64,000 nucleotides of DNA from Lachnospiraceae bacterium (GTDB lineage Bacteria > Bacillota > Clostridia > Lachnospirales > Lachnospiraceae): positions 1-64,000 of the forward strand of contig JAFLSZ010000001.1 of NCBI GenBank assembly GCA_022510665.1, written 5' to 3'. A program made the translations under genes and the position numbers. The notes below the pieces were generated by a model. That model made no database searches. It had not been told where the DNA came from and saw only the letters and a list, made by a program, of their open reading frames with translations. This document shows positions 1 through 7,928 of the stretch, in pieces (position 1 is the stretch's first letter; every line of letters begins with the position of its first letter).

Positions 1-75
1 GCTTTCATAAAGGATAGTGACAGCAAGATGTACGAGTCTAAACAGCGGCATCACAACAAGCGTAAGAGCGAGTAA
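1..75 (+). CDS. C-terminal fragment of a CDS entering from the left edge (…AFIKDSDSKMYESKQRHHNKRKSE*)
   Basis: Open frame from base 1 to TAA at 73-75, followed by a terminator-like hairpin at 136-178; too short to identify. Confidence 0.35.
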   Translation, partial: AFIKDSDSKMYESKQRHHNKRKSE

Positions 76-135
76 TATAACAATAAGCTGAAACGATACG
101 ATTCCGGATAGAGACTATCCCAAAGTTTGTATAAA

Positions 136-178
136 CCTTCAAACCGGTGTAAGATAAATACCCGGTTTGGAGGTTTTA
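136..178. terminator. Rho-independent, probably bidirectional terminator
   Basis: ccttcaaaccgg…ccggtttggagg stem followed by ttttatt; lies between the left-edge CDS (+) and rlmD (-). Confidence 0.75.
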
Positions 179-1654
179 TTATGGCGAGAACTCTACCCTT
201 ATCTTTTTCGACCGGATTTCTCCCTTGGAAAGCAAGACAACCGTCTCCACATGCCCCGTCCCCGGAAACATATCCACCGGACAGACCTTTTCCACTTGGT
301 AACCTCTTTCCTGCAACGTAACCAGGTCACGCTGCAAACTGGTCGGTTTGCAGGAAATATAAATCAAATGCTTTGCACCGTAGGCAATAATCTTTTCCAG
401 TGCTTTCGGGTGAATACCGTCCCGCGGCGGGTCTAAGAGAATCAAATCCGGACGTTCCTCTATGGTGTCTAATACTTTTAAAACGTCGCCCGCGATAAAT
501 TCGCAGTTGGAAAGCCCGTTGTCCTTCGCGTTTTCCTTTGCCGCCTCTACCGCTTCTTCCACGATTTCCACGCCGATTACCCTGCGCGCCGCCGATGCCG
601 CTATCTGCGCGATGGTGCCGGTGCCGGTGTAAAGGTCAAAGACAAGTTTTCCGTCCGTCTCTCCGATAAACTCCCTGACGGTGCCGTAAAGCACTTCCGC
701 ACCAAGGGAATTGGTCTGGAAGAAAGAGAACGGCGTAATCCGAAAGCGCAGTCCCAAAAGTTCCTCGTAAAAATGATCCGTTCCGTAAAGAACCGTCGTA
801 TTCTCGCTGGTTACCACATCCGCAGGGCTGTTATTTCTGCTGTGAAGGATTCCCGCAATCTTCCCTTCTAGCGGCAGTGCCGACAGCCTGTCACAAAGAT
901 TTGTAAAAAATTCCTCCTCACAAAACGCCGTGGTTTTTACCGCCCCGGCGCAATATGTCTTTGTATCGGAGCTCGTCACAAGGTTTATTAAAATCTCTCC
1001 GGTCTTTTGTCCGCGGCGAATCACAAGATGCCTGAAATATCCCGCGTGGGTAATTTTATGAAAATGCGCAAGCCCCGTCTCCTTTGCCAGCGCAAGAACC
1101 TCCCGCAGAATCAGGTTATAATCCTCATGGACAATCCGGCACGTGTCCGTTGTCAGGATATCATAAAAACTACCCTTTTTATGAAGTCCCAAAGCTAACG
1201 GTCCGTCTTTTCGCTCGTTTCCGAAAGAAAACTCCATTTTATTCCGGTAGCGCTCCGGCTGCGGGCTTCTGCGAATCGGCATAAACTCATACGGTTTTGT
1301 AATCACGGCGTCCATTAACCGCCTCACCTGCTCTTCTTTCAAGGCAAGTTGCGCCTCATAAGGAAGGTTTTGGCAGGCACAGCCGCCGCAGTTTCCAAAC
1401 AACGCGCACGGCGCATCTATTTCCTGCGGCGCACGCAAAAGCACCTCAACTAAACGCCCTTCTGCCTTTTTACTGCTTTTATGAAGTTTGGTTGCGCGAA
1501 ACCTGATTTTTTGTCCCGCCAGTACCCCCTTTACCGTCACACGGATTTCCGCGTCGGCGCTGTCTTCCCCGCTCTCCGGCACAACGCGCACCAGACCCTT
1601 ATTCGGAAAATCCACACGCTCCACCACGCCGATATATTCCATTCCTTTTTTCAC
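179..1654 (-). CDS. rlmD: 23S rRNA (uracil-5-)-methyltransferase, RlmD/RumA family (TRAM + Fe-S + SAM-MTase)
   Basis: TRAM-like N-terminus, CALFGNCGGCACQ Cys cluster, DLYTGTGTIAQ, LDPPRDG and ISCKP motifs. The ORF is open to 1675, but GAGGAG-6nt-GTG supports a start at 1654. Confidence 0.9.
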   Translation of the reverse strand: MKKGMEYIGVVERVDFPNKGLVRVVPESGEDSADAEIRVTVKGVLAGQKIRFRATKLHKSSKKAEGRLVEVLLRAPQEIDAPCALFGNCGGCACQNLPYEAQLALKEEQVRRLMDAVITKPYEFMPIRRSPQPERYRNKMEFSFGNERKDGPLALGLHKKGSFYDILTTDTCRIVHEDYNLILREVLALAKETGLAHFHKITHAGYFRHLVIRRGQKTGEILINLVTSSDTKTYCAGAVKTTAFCEEEFFTNLCDRLSALPLEGKIAGILHSRNNSPADVVTSENTTVLYGTDHFYEELLGLRFRITPFSFFQTNSLGAEVLYGTVREFIGETDGKLVFDLYTGTGTIAQIAASAARRVIGVEIVEEAVEAAKENAKDNGLSNCEFIAGDVLKVLDTIEERPDLILLDPPRDGIHPKALEKIIAYGAKHLIYISCKPTSLQRDLVTLQERGYQVEKVCPVDMFPGTGHVETVVLLSKGEIRSKKIRVEFSP

Positions 1655-1664
1655 GTCTGTCTCC

Positions 1665-2156
1665 TCATTTAACATCTTTTCTTACACTTTTCTGTATTCT
1701 ACAATCATTTTGCCATACTTGTTTCAAATTATCACCTTTTTCGTAATCATATACATAGACTATTTCATCCTCGTAATCATTCTTGCCGCCTAATTTTTCA
1801 TATACATGACAAGCTCTTGAATTGCCTTTATCAGTTATAATAAACATTTTAGAACACCCCATCTTTCTCGAATATTCCTTTATAAATGATAATAAACTTG
1901 TACCATATCCTTTATCTTGATACTTAGACAACATTCCTATTGAATGTAAATAAAACATAGTTTTTCCATCAGGTCTTAATAAGGTATAACCATACGCAAA
2001 ACCTACAAGTTTGTCCTTTTCTTTAGCAATAAATCCATAAGTATTTTCATTTTGAATAAAGTTTTTTATATAATCTATATTAAAAATCATATTATCATCA
2101 TTTAATACATTTTCCATTAGCTCTAATTCTTTTTCTTCTAACAACTTGTATTCCAT
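1665..2156 (-). CDS. GNAT family N-acetyltransferase
   Basis: LHSIGMLSKYQDKGYGTSLLSFIKEY (acetyl-CoA binding Q/RxxGxG/A-like) and NSRACHVYEKLGG motifs. Confidence 0.85.
   Translation of the reverse strand: MEYKLLEEKELELMENVLNDDNMIFNIDYIKNFIQNENTYGFIAKEKDKLVGFAYGYTLLRPDGKTMFYLHSIGMLSKYQDKGYGTSLLSFIKEYSRKMGCSKMFIITDKGNSRACHVYEKLGGKNDYEDEIVYVYDYEKGDNLKQVWQNDCRIQKSVRKDVK
1671..1720. repeat. 50-bp direct repeat, copy 1
   Basis: aacatcttttcttacacttttctgtattctacaatcattttgccatactt; matches 3041-3090 at 49/50 positions. Confidence 0.95.
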
Positions 2157-2241
2157 AAATCATATTTCTCCAACTACGTTAAATACTTTTATTATATAGA
2201 CAAAATCATATAGAATATCTTTTTCTTATTAGTTATAATGA

Positions 2242-2520
2242 TTATTTCTCGTAAAATCCTTCTTGGCTGTAAGAAGCCCATTTTAAATACATCTCTTGAT
2301 AATTCTTTTTTATAAAACTTTGTATTTTCAGTATCTCCCTGTCATTTAATAGTCCTCTATTTTGGGGTACTGTATCTCCATTTTCTTTTACAAAAAATTT
2401 AGCAGAACCCGTTTCTGTTAATTTTCTGTCACTTGCATGAACATGCATACACTCAATAATACAATGTGATGTAAAATATAGGTAATATCCGGCAACCTTA
2501 TATTCATAGTATTTGGGCAT
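2242..2520 (-). CDS. DUF4160-like protein
   Basis: MPKYYEY…FTSHCIIECMHVHAS…SAKFFVKENG…NRGLLNDREILKIQSFIKKNYQEMYLKW fits the DUF4160 pattern (HVHV…AKFWLEP…N.G….EL..I…I..N….W). Confidence 0.65.
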   Translation of the reverse strand: MPKYYEYKVAGYYLYFTSHCIIECMHVHASDRKLTETGSAKFFVKENGDTVPQNRGLLNDREILKIQSFIKKNYQEMYLKWASYSQEGFYEK

Positions 2521-2521
2521 A

Positions 2522-2743
2522 TTATTCCTCCATAAATTCCTGATTATTATTTAAATAATTTATTACAATTTGAATTTCTATATCATCCATACTTGTTTCC
2601 AGCACTTTCCCAGATTTATCTACAACAACTGATTTGTCTGTATTATTTAAATTTAAAATCCTTATAAGCTCATTTTCTTTTGTAAAAGCATAACCGTTAA
2701 TAATCATATCTGCCTGATCGGCAACTTTCATAAAATCAATCAT
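2522..2743 (-). CDS. Small conserved-looking protein, unknown function (73 aa)
   Basis: Complete ORF tightly packed between its neighbours in the same operon. Confidence 0.6.
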   Translation of the reverse strand: MIDFMKVADQADMIINGYAFTKENELIRILNLNNTDKSVVVDKSGKVLETSMDDIEIQIVINYLNNNQEFMEE

Positions 2744-3008
2744 ATAAAATCCTCACTTTCTCTATTGGCTTTAAAAAGTCATCAATGTCAAAATAAAGAG
2801 ATTGTAGTATAGGAACTAAATCTATATACTCTTCCTCCTCTTTATCATTATGGAAATATTTTGCCATAACTACCAGGTATCCCTTATCCCATTCTTTTAT
2901 TTCCGTATATCTTTCCAATGAATAAGGTGCAAGGAATCGGATTATATGTTTTCCATATTTAAAAATTGTATATCCTTTATCATGACACAATATTGCTTCG
3001 TTTGACAT
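2736..3008 (-). CDS. Small protein of unknown function (90 aa)
   Basis: ATG at 3008 preceded by AAGGAG; 8-bp overlap with the next ORF. Confidence 0.65.
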   Translation of the reverse strand: MSNEAILCHDKGYTIFKYGKHIIRFLAPYSLERYTEIKEWDKGYLVVMAKYFHNDKEEEEYIDLVPILQSLYFDIDDFLKPIEKVRILYD

Positions 3009-3040
3009 AATATGAACTCCTTCCTGCCTTTTATTCAAAT

Positions 3041-3090
3041 AACATCTTTTCTTACACTTTTCTGTATTCTACAACCATTTTGCCATACTT
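3041..3090. repeat. 50-bp direct repeat, copy 2
   Basis: aacatcttttcttacacttttctgtattctacaaccattttgccatactt. Confidence 0.95.
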
Positions 3091-3095
3091 ACCCA

Positions 3096-3166
3096 AAACA
3101 GTCAAGCCTGTATCCTTACAATACAAAACAGCCAGGTCTGTATCCTTACGTTACAAACCTGACTGT
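3096..3166 (-). terminator. Terminator of the ABC exporter operon with a tandemly duplicated 30-bp 3' arm
   Basis: Minus strand ACAGTCAGGTTTGT…ACAGACCTGGCTGT TTTGT (14-bp stem with two G·U); a 30-bp unit is repeated at 3096-3125 and 3126-3155. Confidence 0.75.
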
Positions 3167-3184
3167 CTGATTGTATACGCGGCT

Positions 3185-4975
3185 CTATGCCGTATATTTT
3201 CCCGCCTGCGCGTACCACATTTCGGCATACTTTCCCTGTCTGCTCAAAAGTTCTTCGTGCGTTCCTTCCTCAATAATACGCCCTTTTTCCAACATTAGGA
3301 TACGGTCCGCGTCCCGTGTCGTGGAGAGGCGGTGGGAAATGTAGAATACCGTTTTGTTTAATGCCGCCTCGTGCATCGCCTTGTTTAAATTATACTCCGC
3401 AATCGGGTCAAGGGCGGAAGACGGCTCATCCATAATCAGGATATCCGCCTGACGGTAAAAGGCCCGCGCAATCGCCACTTTCTGTCCCTCTCCGCCGGAA
3501 AGGTTGACGCCCTTTTCGTCAAATTCCGTAGTAATCTGGGTGGAAAGCCCCTGCGGCAGACTCGAAAGACGCTCCGAAAACCCGCTGCGGCACAGCGCTT
3601 CGGTTACGGCTGCCTCTTCCGCCGCGCCGTCCCCTACATCATTTAATATGACATTTTCCAAAAGGCTCACGCCGTACATTTTAAAATCCTGAAATACAAC
3701 ACCCACCCTTTTGCGATAATCCGAAAGCAGGTATCCGTCAATATTATTTCCATGGTAGGAAATGCTTCCGGCGCTCGGATCATACAGACGCATCAGAAGT
3801 TTAATCAGCGTTGTTTTCCCCGCGCCGTTATAACCGACAATCGCCACACGCTCTCCCGGCTCTACCGTTAAGCTGATATCATGCAGGATTTCTTCGGAGT
3901 CCTGCGTATAACGGAAAGATACATGGTTCAGCTCCAAACGTCCCGTTCCTTCCGGTACGGCCTCGCCGACATCCTGTTTTATCTTAGGCTCATAGGCAAG
4001 GAAGGTTCTGATTGTGTCAATATACAGGCTGTTTTCGTTTGCCTTAGGCCCGATTTCCGCCACACCGCGCAGACCGTTACGCAGGCTTCCGGTCCGGTTA
4101 AACAGTACGACCGCGTTGCTGTAATCAATGGTATGAAACACCGCTGCCTGTAAAATCAGGTATCCCACAAACAAACCGTCCGTAATAAAATCGGTCGCGC
4201 AGTAATAACGAAGAAACGAAAGCCCTACCCGCTTTCCGGAAATCTTTCTCTGCTCCTCCGCAATTTCGTCGTTTGCCTGCATAAAATCTTCTTTTACTAT
4301 TTTCGCCACTTCCGGATTTAAACGAAGTTCCTTCGCGTAGTCGTTCAAATAAAACACACGGCCGGCGTAGTTTCGTTTCCGCTCCCACGGATTGACTTTA
4401 AGCCTCACATCGTAATTCAGCTTGTTTATCTTCTTGGAAAGGAAGAAACTCAGTACAAAGGACGCCGCCACAAATAAAATACTGGCCGAATTAGTCATTA
4501 AGTAAAATACGCCGGTACTGAACACAATCGTAAGGCTCTGTACTACGGAGTTTAAAAAGGTTAAAAAGCGGTCAATGGAAGTTTCCGCCTCTGCCACCGC
4601 AAGGACAAACTCATTGTAATATTTCGGGTCGTCATAACAGGAAAGGTCAAGCTGAGCCGCCTTTTCATACATCTTTTCCTTTAACGCCCGATAAAGTTTC
4701 GGTTTCGCCCGATATGTCATGGCATGAATAAAATAACCGTCCGGTATAATCTGAATCATATTAACCAGCAGAATCGCACCGATTCCAAGCAGCGCCTTAT
4801 AAAACGGTTCTCCGTACTCCGCGCAGTGCAGCACATAACGGATACCGAGCGTATGCTCTAAGAAAATAATAATCTGGTAACGGAACGCGTCGTATAAATG
4901 GTAAATCATATATCCCGGCGCCGTCTTAAAGCAAAGCTTCCATAAAAACAAGTGATTGCTCCATACACGTTTCAT
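3185..4975 (-). CDS. ABC transporter, ATP-binding/permease fusion (exporter half)
   Basis: N-terminal TM domain; Walker A GYNGAGKTT, signature LSGGEGQK, Walker B ILIMDEPSSALDP, H-loop ISHRLST. Confidence 0.92.
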   Translation of the reverse strand: MKRVWSNHLFLWKLCFKTAPGYMIYHLYDAFRYQIIIFLEHTLGIRYVLHCAEYGEPFYKALLGIGAILLVNMIQIIPDGYFIHAMTYRAKPKLYRALKEKMYEKAAQLDLSCYDDPKYYNEFVLAVAEAETSIDRFLTFLNSVVQSLTIVFSTGVFYLMTNSASILFVAASFVLSFFLSKKINKLNYDVRLKVNPWERKRNYAGRVFYLNDYAKELRLNPEVAKIVKEDFMQANDEIAEEQRKISGKRVGLSFLRYYCATDFITDGLFVGYLILQAAVFHTIDYSNAVVLFNRTGSLRNGLRGVAEIGPKANENSLYIDTIRTFLAYEPKIKQDVGEAVPEGTGRLELNHVSFRYTQDSEEILHDISLTVEPGERVAIVGYNGAGKTTLIKLLMRLYDPSAGSISYHGNNIDGYLLSDYRKRVGVVFQDFKMYGVSLLENVILNDVGDGAAEEAAVTEALCRSGFSERLSSLPQGLSTQITTEFDEKGVNLSGGEGQKVAIARAFYRQADILIMDEPSSALDPIAEYNLNKAMHEAALNKTVFYISHRLSTTRDADRILMLEKGRIIEEGTHEELLSRQGKYAEMWYAQAGKYTA

Positions 4976-6828
4976 TCTGCCACCTCCTTGTCCGCTCCGA
5001 AGATACCGCCCTGCACCGACGCCACATCGGCGGCAAGGTAATTGACCGCCTGTTTTTCATACATATCCGCGTAAGCACCGTGGTTTTGCATAAGCTTCTT
5101 ATGAGAACCCTGTTCAATGACCGTACCGTTTTCCAGCATAAATACCCAGTCCGCGTTCTGCACGGAAGACAGGCGGTGGGAAATAAACAGCATCGTCTTA
5201 TCCTGCCCGTCCTGCAGAATGCTTTCAAATAACTTATACTCCGCAATCGGGTCAAGCGCGGAAGAAGGTTCGTCAAAAATTTTTATCGGACGGTTTTGTA
5301 CAAACGCCCGTGCCACTACAATTTTCTGATATTCGCCGCCGGAAAGCACCGCGCCGTCTTCCGCAAACTCCTTCGTAAGAATCGTGTGGATTCCGTTCGG
5401 AAGACTCTGTATTTTTTCATATACACCCGCCAGTTTTAACGCGTGGATTACTTCCGCCTCGTCTTCCGGCATTCCTTTGCGCATCAGGACGTTTTCCATG
5501 ACGGACAGGGAAAAAATCTGGAAATCCTGAAACGCCGTGGCAAACAGCGCGCGGTATTTTTGCAATTCATATTCTTTAATGTTTTTTCCGTTTAAGAAAA
5601 TCTCACCGGAAGTCGGGTCATAAAACCGCAGCAATAGTTTGATAATCGTAGACTTTCCCGCACCGTTATGTCCCACCAGTGCATAAGTTTTTCCGCCCCG
5701 CAGTTCAAAAGAAAGATTACGGATGACCTCTTTCTCCTTATAAGAGAAGCAGACATTACGGAACTCAATGCTTTCTATGGTATCTCCCGGATTTTCTCCC
5801 GCGTAATCTTCCGGAATCGTTTCCTTATATTCCATAAAGGTGCGCAGATTGTCTACAAACAAACCGTTCTTAAAGCTCACCGCCAAAGAATCCGTAAAAC
5901 CGATTAAAATCCATGTGGACGATACCATCATACTGGTCAGCACCGCCAGCTGCGCGAGGCTCATGCTGTTATTGACAAGCGTCCGGTACGCGCCGTAAAT
6001 CAGCACGCCTTCAAAAATAAAGGTAAACGTAAACATAACCCGGAACCAGTGCAGCACCATGGCTTTCGGCGTATATTTCTTTGTCACGTCCGAAACGCCT
6101 TTGATTGCTTCCCGATAATCCCTGCGCATCAGCGCAAACACATCCGTCAGACGGATTTCCTTTGCGTAATCCGCAAGATACATGACACGGTTGACATAGG
6201 CAATTTTACGGTTATACGGAGCCATGTCCTTATTCCGGTCAAAATCAATTCTACTGAGCCCGCGGTTAAATACAAAATTTCCGATAATCGGAAACAGCAC
6301 GAACAAGACCGAAATCTTATCCACATCATACATCAGATAAAACGCCGCTCCGGCGGCAATCACCCCGAACAAAACGCCCCAGATGTTTTGTATCGTTTCA
6401 ACCAGTTTATCGGTCGCCCTATCCGTTGCAAGCGTATACTTATTGTAAAACTCGCTGTCTTCAAAACAGGCCAGTTCCACGTTCGTAGACTTTTCAAACA
6501 GCTTTAAATTCAGCTTCTTGTGGACCTTCGCCAGCGTAATCGGCCATACCCTGCCCTCCAGGTAGTTATTATACAGGGACATAAGTGCAAACACTACGAT
6601 AGTAACTCCGAGAAAAGTCAGAATCGAAGACACTTTCTGTTCCGTTTCCATGGCGTTAATTACATAACGCATAAAAAACGCACTGTAAAACAACCATTCA
6701 AAATAACCAAGCAGTCTGGCAACCGCCATATGTACGATCGGTCCGGGCGCCATCTGCCACCCAAGCCGCAGCGCGTACAAGTTATTCTTCCATGCCCGCA
6801 GGATTTCCTTTCCTTTTTCTTTTTTCAT
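4972..6828 (-). CDS. ABC transporter, ATP-binding/permease fusion (exporter half)
   Basis: TM domain; Walker A GHNGAGKST, LSGGEYQK, IKIFDEPSSALDP, ISHRLSS; 4-bp overlap with 3185-4975 suggests a heterodimer. Confidence 0.92.
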   Translation of the reverse strand: MKKEKGKEILRAWKNNLYALRLGWQMAPGPIVHMAVARLLGYFEWLFYSAFFMRYVINAMETEQKVSSILTFLGVTIVVFALMSLYNNYLEGRVWPITLAKVHKKLNLKLFEKSTNVELACFEDSEFYNKYTLATDRATDKLVETIQNIWGVLFGVIAAGAAFYLMYDVDKISVLFVLFPIIGNFVFNRGLSRIDFDRNKDMAPYNRKIAYVNRVMYLADYAKEIRLTDVFALMRRDYREAIKGVSDVTKKYTPKAMVLHWFRVMFTFTFIFEGVLIYGAYRTLVNNSMSLAQLAVLTSMMVSSTWILIGFTDSLAVSFKNGLFVDNLRTFMEYKETIPEDYAGENPGDTIESIEFRNVCFSYKEKEVIRNLSFELRGGKTYALVGHNGAGKSTIIKLLLRFYDPTSGEIFLNGKNIKEYELQKYRALFATAFQDFQIFSLSVMENVLMRKGMPEDEAEVIHALKLAGVYEKIQSLPNGIHTILTKEFAEDGAVLSGGEYQKIVVARAFVQNRPIKIFDEPSSALDPIAEYKLFESILQDGQDKTMLFISHRLSSVQNADWVFMLENGTVIEQGSHKKLMQNHGAYADMYEKQAVNYLAADVASVQGGIFGADKEVAE

Positions 6829-6958
6829 AAACCTCTCCTCTCAAGCCAAAACCAACAGCGTTACTCCTTTTCCCAGCCTATTTCCATCCTATTTTACAAT
6901 ACCTTTTCCGCAGTTGCCTGACTTTTCAAATAAATCCCGAACAAAAAGATGTTGTTTC

Positions 6959-6987
6959 ATTATATTACCGTTCCTGTCTTCTGTCAA
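6959..6987 (-). promoter_or_regulatory. Consensus sigma-A-type promoter for the ABC exporter operon
   Basis: Minus strand TTGACA (6982-6987) - 17 bp - TATAAT (6959-6964), about 130 bp upstream of the start codon. Confidence 0.75.
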
Positions 6988-7062
6988 CCAAAAAAATAAA
7001 AAATTTGCACCAACGTTTGAATATGCCCCTATTTTACGTGTTTTTACTGAATTTTAAAATCG

Positions 7063-7081
7063 TAAGAAATGTTTAAGAAAT
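7063..7081 (+). promoter_or_regulatory. Candidate OmpR/PhoB-family binding site upstream of the response regulator
   Basis: TAAGAAAT (7063-7070) and TAAGAAAT (7074-7081), 11-bp period, just upstream of the -35 position implied by TATAAT at 7111-7116. Confidence 0.5.
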
Positions 7082-7210
7082 CTGTTACTGTTTTTTTCAT
7101 GGAACTATGATATAATTTTCGCGAAAAGGAAAGAAAGCAGACTGAACCTGCAAAGCATGGAAACTGCTTTTTGTCTCCGTAACTTTGCAAATATATTTTC
7201 GGAGGTTTTT

Positions 7211-7912
7211 ATGTACCATATTTTAGTTTGTGATGATGACAAAGAAATTGTAGAGGCAATCCGCATTTATTTATCCGCGGAAGGGTATCAAGTCACATCC
7301 GCGTACAACGGTACGGAGGCTCTTGCCGCCATACACGCGGAAACGCCGCATCTTGCGATTTTAGATATTATGATGCCGGAACTGGACGGGCTTCATCTGA
7401 CAAAAAAACTCAGAGAGGAAGGTCTCACTTTTCCGATTCTTTTTCTCAGCGCCAAAGCGGAGGATACCGATAAAATCTTAGGGTTAAATATCGGCGCAGA
7501 CGATTATATTACCAAACCGTTCCGGCCGTTAGAGCTTGTGGCACGTGTCAAGTCGGCGCTCCGCCGTTACACCACCTTCGGAAACCTTTCCGACGAGGAA
7601 AAGGAACACTGCTACACCGTCGGCGGACTTACCATAAACGACGACACCAAAGAAGTGACGGTAGACGGTGAACCGGTGCGGCTTACACCGACCGAATACG
7701 CCATGCTTTTGCTTTTAACTCAGAACCGCGGCCGCGTTTTCTCCACGGAACAGATTTATACCGCCATTTGGAACGAACCGTCGTTCGGCGCGGACAATAT
7801 TGTTGCCGTACATATCCGGCATATCCGCGAAAAAATTGAAATTAACCCGCGCGAACCGCGTTACTTAAAAGTTGTCTGGGGACTGGGCTATAAAATAGAC
7901 TGGCAGGACTAG
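7211..7912 (+). CDS. OmpR/PhoB-family response regulator
   Basis: MYHILVCDDDKEIVEAI receiver, LDIMMPELDG, GADDYITKPF, winged-helix C-terminus; GGAGG RBS before ATG 7211. Confidence 0.93.
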   Translation: MYHILVCDDDKEIVEAIRIYLSAEGYQVTSAYNGTEALAAIHAETPHLAILDIMMPELDGLHLTKKLREEGLTFPILFLSAKAEDTDKILGLNIGADDYITKPFRPLELVARVKSALRRYTTFGNLSDEEKEHCYTVGGLTINDDTKEVTVDGEPVRLTPTEYAMLLLLTQNRGRVFSTEQIYTAIWNEPSFGADNIVAVHIRHIREKIEINPREPRYLKVVWGLGYKIDWQD

Positions 7913-7928
7913 ACGGAAAGGAGCTTGT

